Below, piece by piece: positions 1-7,775 of a stretch of 64,000 nucleotides of DNA. Position 1 is the first letter of the stretch. Each line of letters opens with the position of its first letter. Origin of the DNA: an uncultured Bacilli bacterium (GTDB lineage: Bacteria > Bacillota_I > Bacilli_A > RF39 > UBA660); assembly GCA_934102215.1 (NCBI GenBank), contig CAKOSH010000004.1, positions 86,787 to 150,786 of the forward strand. Reading direction: 5' to 3'. A program made the position numbers and the translations under genes. The notes under the pieces are model-generated. The model ran no database searches and was not told the origin of the DNA. It was given only the letters and a program-made list of their open reading frames with translations.

Positions 1-840
1 TTTAAACTTAATTACAAATATGACAATGACTACTATCAAAATAACAATAACTACTATAAATACATAAGGTAATATATTATTTACTTTAGTATTATTAAGT
101 CTATCATTTTCAATATTCTTTATCATATCTAAAGCATCAATATCAGTTTTTTTATTCTTATTATATACTACTTGATATAAATCCTTATCATATAGAACTC
201 TTAAATCTAAATCATTACCTTTTTTATAATCTTTCTTTTGTATTATGACTAAATAATTATCATTATCCATAGTAATATTTGCTTTCATTTTAGAATGAGC
301 ATATACATCAAATTCACTTGAACTAAATGGTAACTTAAATATAATCTTAAGTTCATCAATATCATATTCTAAATTATTTAAATATTTATAATAAAATTCT
401 GCTATATCATTATGTATAACAGATAATGATAATACCATGTAATCTATATAAATATAAGTTTTCTTATCATTTTTCTTAATCTTTATAGAATAATTATTAT
501 CATTACGAATAGTTTCTATATCACTACTCTCTTTAATATATTTCTTAAAGTCTTCTTTATTAATTAAATTCAAATCATAATCTTCACTAAGTAAACCTAT
601 ATTTTCTATACTTATGTTAACACCATCATAATAATTTTTATCATTTAATGTTAAATTCATATCTTTAAAATATAATTTATAATCAAAATCCTCATCTAAA
701 TTATCTATCTCAATAATCTCTTTAACAAGTAAATTACCTGATATATCTATTTCACTATCAACATACATTTTATTAATATTAAGAGCATCAACTCTTATAA
801 ATAATATAAATGTAATTATCATTAATAATATCTTTTTCAT
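1..840 (-). CDS. DUF2207-like membrane protein, C-terminus beyond window edge
   Basis: The ATG at 838-840 follows a good ribosome site (AAGGTGG) and the frame stays open to base 1, so at least 280 codons are present and the end is not seen. A hydrophobic export segment (about residues 1-18) is followed by about 240 residues of Asp/Asn/Lys-rich, probably extracytoplasmic sequence. A strongly hydrophobic helix lies at the very edge (about residues 255-277). This order matches the DUF2207 family of predicted membrane proteins, whose function is unknown. The gene lies 28 bases downstream of the metallopeptidase-like gene at 869-2578; a TATAAT-like element in that gap could give it its own start. 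The family call rests on architecture and general appearance only; gene reality is much surer than the name. Confidence 0.65.
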   Translation of the reverse strand, partial: MKKILLMIITFILFIRVDALNINKMYVDSEIDISGNLLVKEIIEIDNLDEDFDYKLYFKDMNLTLNDKNYYDGVNISIENIGLLSEDYDLNLINKEDFKKYIKESSDIETIRNDNNYSIKIKKNDKKTYIYIDYMVLSLSVIHNDIAEFYYKYLNNLEYDIDELKIIFKLPFSSSEFDVYAHSKMKANITMDNDNYLVIIQKKDYKKGNDLDLRVLYDKDLYQVVYNKNKKTDIDALDMIKNIENDRLNNTKVNNILPYVFIVVIVILIVVIVIFVIKFK

Positions 841-868
841 TTAACCACCTTAATCATTATACAATACT

Positions 869-2578
869 TTAAGATGATTTTAAACTATTAAATAATGTAG
901 TTTCTTTTAAAGATGGAAAATGTTTATACATTATATCTCTTAAATAAATGCCTTTTTTATATAGATTAGGATAAGTATTTAACATAGAATCTTCATTAGT
1001 ATTACAAATATTCTCAAATATACGAGCCATATCTTCAGTAGGATAAGTATTCGCATATGAATCTACAAAGTATACATTATTTATATTACTTTCACCTATT
1101 GTATATTTATTATTATCAGTTTCTTTATATGAATATGTATATGTATGATTTTTAGGATTTAGTTTATACCAATCACTAAAGTATTCTCCTTGTTTATTTA
1201 AATTACTTTCTATATTATGCATAAGTTCATGACAAGTATTTGTTTCATTTGCGAATATTCCTATATTCATTGCAATGATATATTTATTTTTATATGTAAG
1301 TGAATAAGCAGCAGGACTACTATATTGAGTTCTTATATCTTTAGGCTTTAATTCACCTGTTAAATACATATGTAATCCTTCATAATCTTTATCATAAAAT
1401 GAATCGAATACTTCTTTAGAGAATTTAGATAAAATATTAGTTATTTCATTAAGACTAGTAATTATATGCACTGTATCACTATATTCTTTCGCAGTAAAGT
1501 CAGGAAAACTCATTAAATCACCTTTAACATGTATATTAACATTATATTTATCTTTTATATCTTTTATCTTATTACTTAATAATTCATCAAATGACTTAAT
1601 GTATTCTTCAATTGTTATATAGTTATATTTATATGAATTAATATCTATTACATAGTAATCATAATCACCATTAAATGTATATATGTATAAATAATTATTA
1701 TAGTATTCAAATGTACTTATGTTTTTCATATCAATATTGTCTACTTTATTATCAATATAGTTAATTATTTCTAATCTTTTTAAATCTGTATTATAGAAAT
1801 ACAAATTGTTATTTAGTAAATAATTTGTATAATATCCACTTCTATCTATTGATATATTATATTTATCAGTTTTATCATTTAATAAGTCATATAATTCTAT
1901 GTTATCTTTATTTACAAAGTATATTCCATTATTATATTTAGTGTATCTATTAGATGGGATATCAGTACATTTATTATTTTTAATATCGCATACTATATAT
2001 TTACTGTTATCATATTCAAAGTAGTATAGATATATTTCATCATTAATATTTTGATAGTCATAGTATTCATAGTTTTTATACTTATTATCAAGCTTATATA
2101 TAGCACTATCTTTATCATATAAATCATTACCTTTTATTACATAATATTTGTCTTTAATAGGTATTATATTGCTTCCAAGATTACTCTTTATCACATTAAG
2201 TTCTAAATCTAACATATCAGTTTTAGCATTATTAAAACAATACATTTTATCACTACTGATATTACAGCTCATATAGCCAAATGACTCTTTAAGTAATTTC
2301 TTTTCATTATTGTATATGTTATATCTATATAATGATATATCTTCCCCATTACTTACTCCGTAGTAAATATAGTCTTTATATAGATTACTAAATATTATAG
2401 TAGATTTTGTGTCATCTTTAAGTTTATATCCATAAACATTATCACTTACTTTAGTACCACATAGTGTCTTAATGATTTCATTATCATTCTTTTTATTATA
2501 TTTAATATATAGTAAACTGCCTAGTACAAGTATAATTATTATTAAAGGTATTACTACATATTTAATTACTTTTCTCAT
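869..2578 (-). CDS. Membrane-anchored HExxH metallopeptidase-like protein
   Basis: 569 residues with one N-terminal membrane anchor (about residues 6-26) and a large outside part. Residues about 40-330 are a Tyr/Asn-rich region with recurring short strands, reminiscent of a beta-propeller. The C-terminal part has TCHELMHNIE, an HExxH zinc-binding motif starting at residue 450. PTEDMARIFE follows about 65 residues later; its Glu at about 515 could be the third zinc ligand, as in gluzincins such as Pro-Pro endopeptidase or lethal-factor-like enzymes. The substrate is unknown; a surface or secreted protein is a guess from the anchor. Start ATG at 2576-2578 follows GGTG. No obvious terminator separates it from the DUF2207-like gene downstream, so they may be cotranscribed. 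Confidence 0.65.
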   Translation of the reverse strand: MRKVIKYVVIPLIIIILVLGSLLYIKYNKKNDNEIIKTLCGTKVSDNVYGYKLKDDTKSTIIFSNLYKDYIYYGVSNGEDISLYRYNIYNNEKKLLKESFGYMSCNISSDKMYCFNNAKTDMLDLELNVIKSNLGSNIIPIKDKYYVIKGNDLYDKDSAIYKLDNKYKNYEYYDYQNINDEIYLYYFEYDNSKYIVCDIKNNKCTDIPSNRYTKYNNGIYFVNKDNIELYDLLNDKTDKYNISIDRSGYYTNYLLNNNLYFYNTDLKRLEIINYIDNKVDNIDMKNISTFEYYNNYLYIYTFNGDYDYYVIDINSYKYNYITIEEYIKSFDELLSNKIKDIKDKYNVNIHVKGDLMSFPDFTAKEYSDTVHIITSLNEITNILSKFSKEVFDSFYDKDYEGLHMYLTGELKPKDIRTQYSSPAAYSLTYKNKYIIAMNIGIFANETNTCHELMHNIESNLNKQGEYFSDWYKLNPKNHTYTYSYKETDNNKYTIGESNINNVYFVDSYANTYPTEDMARIFENICNTNEDSMLNTYPNLYKKGIYLRDIMYKHFPSLKETTLFNSLKSS

Positions 2579-2635
2579 ATTTTCACCATCTTATCTCTAT
2601 TTATATTATATAACATATAAGTTATTTATTTTAAA

Positions 2636-2661
2636 CAAAAAGACTTACTTTACATAAGTCA
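2636..2661 (-). terminator. Intrinsic terminator after the 2675-3907 surface protein gene
   Basis: On the minus strand a 6-bp stem (GACTTA/TAAGTC, 7-base loop) is followed by a T run. It lies 14 bases after the stop codon. Confidence 0.75.
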
Positions 2662-2674
2662 TTATTGTTGTTGA

Positions 2675-3907
2675 TTAGCCAATACGGAATGCTGGAGAAA
2701 CACCAAAATTAGAATTAGACAAATTATCTGCAAAGTAATTTCCATAATCTTGTATTGCATAAAAGCATCCAAAAAATCTATATTTTGTTGGAGTACGAAG
2801 CCACCATGTATTACTAGTTTCATTTTCCTTTATTGCTCCACTGTGATTACTTGTAGTAACCCCCTGTGCTGTATAATAATCTAATGTTCTTGTTAAATCT
2901 TTTGCTGTATCATTAACTTCATTAAAGTCAGTATATATCTCTTTTGGTGCTAATAAATATAACTTATCTGTTGATGTAAAATTTTCTTCTTCACTTGTAC
3001 TTTCATGTCCTGATACTACTGTTGTATCTATTATTGCATTCTTTATTTCACTTGGTATTGCATTATATATATCATTATTTACAAATGTTCTCATTGATGT
3101 TGCTGGCCATCCTCCTACATTTGTTTCCTCATTATCATTCATTGCATGAGTTGTTATTATATCAGCAAATTCTAGTACAAATCCACATGCTGTTTGTGAG
3201 AATCCTTCAGTACTACATTCACTTGGTGTTGATGTGTTTGCTATTCTTACTGTATGTGTTCCATATGTTGTTCCAAGGTTTACCTCTTTTGTACTTCCAA
3301 CAGCATATTCACTTCCATTACCTGCTTTTACATTTGCTATTATTGTAGACCAACTATCAGTTGCAAAATCAGGCGCTTTATATTCTTCAATCCCTAAAAC
3401 CCCATTAAATTCTTTTCCTTGATTATAGTTTTGATTTGCATTGGTTTCTTTAAATAATATTGTGAATGTATATTTATGAGTAATGCCTGATTCAATTGAT
3501 ATTTTCTTTGCTATAGTCATATCGCTTATTGGTGCTTGTGGTATAGAATTGCATGTTCCTTCTGCTGTACCACTTGCATTAAGTCTTTGACAAGTTGCAC
3601 TTAAAACAAGTTCATCATTTGTAATTCCATTTGTTAGTGATTGCCAAATAATATTGTAATAAGCATCTAATGTACCATTATTCTTTACTGATACAGTCTT
3701 TGTAGTAGTCCATCCTGGTTTAATATTTTGTACATATATTGCTGGCCCATCAATATATGTAAGTTTCAAAGTACCAGCTTCCACCACTACATTTTTTGCA
3801 TTATCATTTCCCTTTACAGCAGTACTAAAGTATGCATAAGAAAGTCCTGTCGTAAGAAGTAATAACAATACAAGTGCTGTTCCAATTAAAATTTTCTTAT
3901 CTTTCAT
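2675..3907 (-). CDS. TasA-like surface protein with C-terminal DUF6273 domain (paralogue 1)
   Basis: 410 residues. The N-terminus has a SipW-type signal (lysines, leucine run, GLSYAYFST) and a TasA/camelysin-like beta domain to about residue 175 (motifs VEAGTLKLTY and KNNGTLDAYYNI). The C-terminal part from about residue 180 matches DUF6273, probably C-type-lectin-like, ending WWLR...GVSPAFRIG. Up to residue about 370 it is nearly identical to the protein at 58798-60042; the last 30 residues before GVSPAFR are completely different. Expected to be exported and displayed at the surface. The gene has its own promoter with a poly-G tract (3935-3963) and its own terminator, so it is monocistronic and possibly phase-variable. 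The ATG at 3905-3907 has only a weak site (GTAGGG, about 10 bases upstream). Confidence 0.85.
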   Translation of the reverse strand: MKDKKILIGTALVLLLLLTTGLSYAYFSTAVKGNDNAKNVVVEAGTLKLTYIDGPAIYVQNIKPGWTTTKTVSVKNNGTLDAYYNIIWQSLTNGITNDELVLSATCQRLNASGTAEGTCNSIPQAPISDMTIAKKISIESGITHKYTFTILFKETNANQNYNQGKEFNGVLGIEEYKAPDFATDSWSTIIANVKAGNGSEYAVGSTKEVNLGTTYGTHTVRIANTSTPSECSTEGFSQTACGFVLEFADIITTHAMNDNEETNVGGWPATSMRTFVNNDIYNAIPSEIKNAIIDTTVVSGHESTSEEENFTSTDKLYLLAPKEIYTDFNEVNDTAKDLTRTLDYYTAQGVTTSNHSGAIKENETSNTWWLRTPTKYRFFGCFYAIQDYGNYFADNLSNSNFGVSPAFRIG

Positions 3908-3934
3908 AATTTATCTACCCTACTTTCATTAGTA

Positions 3935-3963
3935 AGTATAGCATAAATTACCCCCCCCCGCAA
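3935..3963 (-). promoter_or_regulatory. Promoter with nine-G tract inside the -35/-10 spacer
   Basis: Minus strand: -35-like TTGCGG (3958-3963), a 17-bp spacer, and -10 TATACT (3935-3940) preceded by an extended TG. Nine consecutive G (3951-3959) lie across the -35/spacer border, so gain or loss of a G changes the spacing. The same cassette is found at 21862-21889 and 45354-45382. Confidence 0.7.
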
Positions 3964-3964
3964 G

Positions 3965-3978
3965 CGAACATTTGTTCT
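3965..3978. promoter_or_regulatory. Dyad next to the -35 box, resembling a Gram-positive LexA box
   Basis: CGAACATTTGTTCT contains the perfect dyad GAACA-TT-TGTTC directly upstream of the -35. It fits the Bacillus LexA/DinR consensus (CGAAC-N4-GTTYC) at most positions. The same sequence is upstream of the 20065-21834 gene. Binding by LexA is only a suggestion; no lexA gene is in the window. Confidence 0.3.
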
Positions 3979-4181
3979 TGCTTACTTTTGCTGTAGAATG
4001 ACGAGTTATTTGGTACAACTTTTGACGATCTATTTGGACCATTTTGCATAATTTTAATTATTTTGAAATTAACTTAAAATTGAATTTTGCATATTAAAAC
4101 ATGATTGATAATTGGATTTTCGCCTAGGGAATAATTAAATTTTCACTATAAAAAACTACCTCAAAATTGAATTTTACCTAT

Positions 4182-4210
4182 TTGCATTACATTTTTATAT
4201 ATGCTACTCT
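4182..4210 (+). promoter_or_regulatory. Promoter of the 29-residue peptide transcript
   Basis: TTGCAT (4182-4187), 17-bp spacer, extended -10 TGC-TACTCT (4205-4210). Transcription should begin near 4217, exactly where the left inverted-repeat arm starts. Confidence 0.5.
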
Positions 4211-4217
4211 ACATATC

Positions 4218-4453
4218 GAAGCACTTGAGGCTAGGTGTCACCAATATTAATTTTCATCATTCAGAAGATATAATGGAGGCGATGTTATATGAGTAAGAAA
4301 GATTTCTTAATAAGTTTTTTACTTGTTATTATATTCGTATTACTTTTTATAATAATTTCTTTAATCTTTATAGATTAAAAAAATCACCTAACTCACTTTG
4401 TAGTTAGGTTAAACAAACAACGTGATACCTAGCCTACAGGGGTCAGGTGCTTC
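4218..4453. repeat. Inverted repeat flanking the small peptide gene
   Basis: The left arm 4218-4241 (GAAGCAC...GGTGTCAC) matches the reverse complement of 4422-4453 with two substitutions and an 8-base insertion in the right arm. The arms bracket the 29-codon gene, so the two ends of a full-length transcript could pair. The right arm is also the 5' part of the predicted minus-strand RNA. Confidence 0.65.
4289..4378 (+). CDS. 29-residue hydrophobic peptide, possible type I toxin
   Basis: An ATG at 4289 with a strong ribosome site (GGAGG, 9 bases upstream) opens a 29-codon frame to TAA at 4376-4378. The peptide has MSKKD at the start, then about 22 almost purely hydrophobic residues (Leu, Ile, Phe, Val) and ends FID: one transmembrane helix with a charged N-terminus. 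Size and character fit small membrane toxins of type I systems (Fst/TxpA-like in general form), but I see no specific sequence match. A convergent small RNA with a good terminator overlaps its 3' untranslated region and an inverted repeat flanks it. Alternatively it is a harmless small membrane protein. Confidence 0.5.
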   Translation: MSKKDFLISFLLVIIFVLLFIIISLIFID

Positions 4454-4456
4454 ACT
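4377..4456 (-). ncRNA. Convergent small RNA, candidate antitoxin to the 29-residue peptide
   Basis: On the minus strand, TTTACA (4487-4492) and TAAACT (4463-4468) with an 18-bp spacer could drive an RNA of about 80 bases. It ends in a strong intrinsic terminator: 8-bp stem ACCTAACT/AGTTAGGT followed by seven T after GA. It would be fully complementary to the 3' untranslated part of the peptide mRNA. No reading frame is evident in it. Prediction only. Confidence 0.45.
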
Positions 4457-4500
4457 AACAATAGTTTATCACATTTTAACATATATTGTAAATAATTTAT

Positions 4501-4526
4501 CAAAAGAAAAGCACTATTTCTAGTAC
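4501..4526 (-). terminator. Terminator after yneF
   Basis: Minus strand stem GTACTA-GAAA-TAGTGC followed by TTTTCTTTTG, immediately after the yneF stop. Sister hairpins of the same design occur at 20023 and 58406. Confidence 0.7.
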
Positions 4527-4529
4527 TTT

Positions 4530-4787
4530 CTATTGAAATCTTTGCATTTGTTTCATCATTTGATTAACTTGTTTTTGACTTGGATTTCTTCCCATACCTC
4601 TCATCAATGTTTTAATCATTTCTTCATTAATAGGTGGATTTTCTTTTAACTGTTTTGAAACTAACTTTTTAGAAATTAAGAATCCAGCAATAATTCCTAC
4701 TACTAAACCAATAACAAGATATAAAATATCTATCCATAAATTATTACATCCATTATTACATGTAGTAGTTAAAATATATAAATACAT
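4530..4787 (-). CDS. yneF: YneF family (UPF0154) membrane protein
   Basis: 85 residues: a short N-terminal extension with two Cys, one transmembrane helix (about residues 19-41), then the family signature NPPINEEMIKTLMRGMGRNP and NQMMKQMQ at the C-terminus, which is diagnostic of UPF0154/YneF. The N-terminal 15-20 residues are longer than in typical members. It follows sirA by 35 bases, the same neighbour as in Bacillus subtilis (yneE = sirA, then yneF). Function unknown; a single-pass membrane protein. The operon probably starts at sirA or further upstream and ends in the terminator at 4501-4526. Confidence 0.85.
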   Translation of the reverse strand: MYLYILTTTCNNGCNNLWIDILYLVIGLVVGIIAGFLISKKLVSKQLKENPPINEEMIKTLMRGMGRNPSQKQVNQMMKQMQRFQ

Positions 4788-4822
4788 AATATCACTCCTT
4801 CTATACCAATTTTAGCATATTC

Positions 4823-5254
4823 TTAAACAGATATGCAAGAATATATGGTATCTTCAAGTAGAAAATAATCATGATTAATAAAATCACATACAAATATATT
4901 ATCAAATGTTCTAATGTTATAGAAAAAAGATGGTACATTTTTATTAGTCTTAATCTTTATATGAGAATTATTAATGACCATTTTAGAAGTTTCATTAAAA
5001 TAGAAATCATTTATTGTATGAGTATAATTATAACAAATATAACTTTCTTTATCTAAATTCTTTTTTCTTATATAATCATTTACATTTTCTTTATCCATTG
5101 GACTTACTATTTTATCAAATATATTAAATCCAAGAACAATATCTTCTGTCTTTAAATAATGAATACTTTCAAGTAAATTATATAGTTCTTCATAATTATT
5201 TTTATAGTTCTTTAGTACTCCATCTTTAATTTGAAATAAATAAAATGTTCTCAT
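4823..5254 (-). CDS. sirA: SirA-like sporulation inhibitor of replication
   Basis: 143 residues. The N-terminus RTFYLFQIKDG...YNLLESIH resembles that of SirA (yneE), which binds DnaA domain I and blocks new rounds of replication at entry into sporulation. Overall similarity is modest, but length (SirA is about 148 residues) and position directly upstream of yneF support the call. No membrane segment. Start ATG 5252-5254 has GTGAGGTG upstream. It begins 42 bases after the pbpB stop with no terminator between, so it may be read from the cell-division operon; an AT-rich -10-like stretch at about 5270-5280 could also serve as its own promoter. Confidence 0.65.
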   Translation of the reverse strand: MRTFYLFQIKDGVLKNYKNNYEELYNLLESIHYLKTEDIVLGFNIFDKIVSPMDKENVNDYIRKKNLDKESYICYNYTHTINDFYFNETSKMVINNSHIKIKTNKNVPSFFYNIRTFDNIFVCDFINHDYFLLEDTIYSCISV

Positions 5255-5296
5255 AACTCACCTCACGAGAACATTTTATAACAAACATTTTGAAAA

Positions 5297-7471
5297 TTAT
5301 GTCGAACTATTGTCTGTTTTATATTTTTCTTTCAATTTTACTTCTAAAGTCGTATTTAAATCTATTTCAGCACCCTCTTTTATATTAAATGAATCAGCAT
5401 AACCAGTTCCTTCAAACGTAACATTCAAGTTAATTAATTTAGCAAATGTAAGAATGTCATTTCTTGACCAACCTTTTATATTAAGCATTTTATATTTATT
5501 ATCATTTGTAAGTAAGAATACTTTATTATTTACATTAAGTGTTACTCCTTTACTTGGATATTGCTTTATTATTTTTTCACCTTCACCTATTATTACTGAT
5601 TCCATATTGTTGTTTTCTAATATTAATGCAGAAGAGTCAGTATCTTTATTTATAAAAGATTCTACTGTATATGATTTAGATTCACTTGATTCTTTATTAC
5701 CATATATATTTAAATAAGTTGATACATTTTTAACAAGATTTTTTACAGCTGTTTTCATTGTACTTGATTTAGATGTTTTTGATATTGCTGTATAAATTAT
5801 GATTTCTGGGTCTTCTCCTGGAAATAAAGCAGCAAAACTTTTTAATGTATTTTTATCTCCCCTTAAGTATCCACCTTTTGGGGAAGCAATTTCTGCAGTA
5901 CCTGTTTTACCTACTAAATCTATACCTTTTATGTAGTAGCCAGTACCTGTTGACATTTTAGCACTTCCATCCACTACACCTCTCATTATTTTTATAAGTT
6001 TATTTACTGTTTCTTCACTACATATTTTTCTTATTTCAGTTCTTTCATTTTCTAAAACTGTTTCATTTGTTTCACTATTAACTATTTTTGAAACAATATA
6101 TGGCTTTATCATTGTTCCATCATTAGAAAGTGTTGTTAGTGCTTGTAATATTTGCATTGCGTTAACTGTTATACCTTGACCATATGAAGCACTTGCTACT
6201 TCTGTATTATATTTAAAGTTAATAGTACCAGCACTCTCATTAGGAAAAGGTAATCCTGTTTTAGTACCAAATCCAAGATTTGAATAGAAATCTTTCAGTT
6301 TAGCACGACCAAGTGTTAAAGCAAGTTTTGAAGCAGCAACGTTAGATGATCCCATGAAACCTTGATCATACGTAATATTTCCCCAACCAACTCTATTCCA
6401 ATCTTTAATAACTGCATCATCTACTTTAAGTTGACCACTTTTAAATGTCTCATCTCCATTATATATTCCATTTTCCATAGCAGCCATAAAACTAAATATT
6501 TTCATAACACTACCAGGTTCATATAAATTTGCAGAAAATGGATCATAATATGATTTAATCTCTAACGTATTATTATTAAAACTTGGTGTTGATGCAATAG
6601 CTAATATTTCACCTGTTTTAGCATTCATAACAGCAATAGTTGCCCACTCTGGATTACCTTCTTCAATAGTAGACATAGCTTCTTCAGCAAACATTTGAAT
6701 ATTTGTATCTATTGTTAAATATATATCATTACCTGAAACACTTTTCTTTTCAATAGTTGGTGTACTTGTTATTTGATAACCTTGTAAATCAGATTGATAT
6801 TCAATATATCCATTAGTACCAGTAAGTTCATCATTATAATAAAGTTCAAGTCCCATTTCTCCAGCATAAGCACCTTCACTATTTGTTTTAGCATACCCTA
6901 GAGTATAACTTAAAAAGTCACCATTAGGATAATATCTTTTAGTACTAGATAAAAAATCTATACCAGGTAAATCAAGATCTTCAATTTGATCTTTTAATAA
7001 TTCAGTAATACCTCTACCACCAGGACCAAGTTCTACTTGATAAGGTACTTTCTTTACACATTCTGTTTTATCTTCATTACAACTTTCATATGTAGAATTT
7101 AGTAATTTAAGAATCTTTTCTTTAGTCATATTGATAAGTGGACTTAAAAGTTCAGCAGTCTTTTCTTTATCAACAACATGATATGGTCTTTCAGGATCTT
7201 TAGTTCTTGATGGATCTAAATAAGCAATTACAGTATAACTATTAACATCTTTCGCAAGAACTTCACCTTCTTTAGAATAAATAGTTCCTCTTTTTGCATA
7301 TAATGTTTTCTTACGAGTATCTCTTGCATTTGCAAAAGCACTTAATTTATTATCACCTACATATATATGATGCGTTCCTATATATAAAAGTTTAACAATT
7401 AAACAAGCAAAAATAAAAACAAAAATAATAATAAAGATTGTACTTATATTAACTATTCTTGTTTTATTCAT
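5297..7471 (-). CDS. pbpB: Class B penicillin-binding protein with PASTA-like C-terminus (division transpeptidase)
   Basis: 724 residues: one N-terminal membrane anchor (about 8-30), a dimerisation/pedestal domain to about 245, a transpeptidase domain and a C-terminal PASTA-like region (about 600-715). All three active-site motifs are present: SVMK at 321-324 (nucleophile Ser321), SSN at 375-377 and KTG at 522-524. Cross-links septal peptidoglycan outside the membrane. Position behind ftsL in the mra cluster matches Bacillus pbpB and its relative spoVD; since this organism sporulates, a SpoVD-like role cannot be excluded, but the location favours the vegetative division enzyme. Start at ATG 7469-7471, 13 bases after ftsL. 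Confidence 0.9.
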   Translation of the reverse strand: MNKTRIVNISTIFIIIFVFIFACLIVKLLYIGTHHIYVGDNKLSAFANARDTRKKTLYAKRGTIYSKEGEVLAKDVNSYTVIAYLDPSRTKDPERPYHVVDKEKTAELLSPLINMTKEKILKLLNSTYESCNEDKTECVKKVPYQVELGPGGRGITELLKDQIEDLDLPGIDFLSSTKRYYPNGDFLSYTLGYAKTNSEGAYAGEMGLELYYNDELTGTNGYIEYQSDLQGYQITSTPTIEKKSVSGNDIYLTIDTNIQMFAEEAMSTIEEGNPEWATIAVMNAKTGEILAIASTPSFNNNTLEIKSYYDPFSANLYEPGSVMKIFSFMAAMENGIYNGDETFKSGQLKVDDAVIKDWNRVGWGNITYDQGFMGSSNVAASKLALTLGRAKLKDFYSNLGFGTKTGLPFPNESAGTINFKYNTEVASASYGQGITVNAMQILQALTTLSNDGTMIKPYIVSKIVNSETNETVLENERTEIRKICSEETVNKLIKIMRGVVDGSAKMSTGTGYYIKGIDLVGKTGTAEIASPKGGYLRGDKNTLKSFAALFPGEDPEIIIYTAISKTSKSSTMKTAVKNLVKNVSTYLNIYGNKESSESKSYTVESFINKDTDSSALILENNNMESVIIGEGEKIIKQYPSKGVTLNVNNKVFLLTNDNKYKMLNIKGWSRNDILTFAKLINLNVTFEGTGYADSFNIKEGAEIDLNTTLEVKLKEKYKTDNSST

Positions 7472-7484
7472 TTATTTACACCTC

Positions 7485-7769
7485 TTATTTTATTGTTCTA
7501 ATATTATCATTATTATACTCTAATCCAAAGGTATCTGCAACTTCCATTGTATTATCTAGGGAAGAAAGTTCATCTATCTTCATCTTCATACCTAAATTTA
7601 ATTTCTTTTGTGATTCAATTTTAGTCTTTAATCTTTGAAGTTCTGAGTTACTTGATTGAAGACTAGCATTTAATATAAAATTTCCTAAGACAGAGAGACT
7701 TATAAAAAACACTATACCAAATATAAAATATTTTTCTACTTTCAATTTTATAACCCTTTTCTTCTTCAT
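7485..7769 (-). CDS. ftsL: Cell-division protein FtsL
   Basis: 94 residues with a basic cytoplasmic start (KKKRVIKLKVEKY), one transmembrane helix (about 15-34) and an outside coiled coil (LQSSNSELQRLKTKIESQKK). This is the FtsL/DivIC layout. Identity rests on topology and on lying between rsmH and pbpB, as in most Firmicutes. It starts 6 bases after rsmH. It is expected to form the FtsL-DivIC-DivIB complex that activates the neighbouring transpeptidase. Confidence 0.8.
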   Translation of the reverse strand: MKKKRVIKLKVEKYFIFGIVFFISLSVLGNFILNASLQSSNSELQRLKTKIESQKKLNLGMKMKIDELSSLDNTMEVADTFGLEYNNDNIRTIK

Positions 7770-7775
7770 TATATT

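Noticed and set aside
3951..3959. Poly-C runs as assembly or sequencing artefacts
   Set aside because: The runs appear three times at the same place in homologous promoters with the flanks conserved, which an artefact would not produce; exact lengths could still be off by one.
4070..4180. Two copies of AAAATTGAATTTT as a functional repeat
   Set aside because: Low-complexity AT sequence; the similarity is short and no partner structure is seen.
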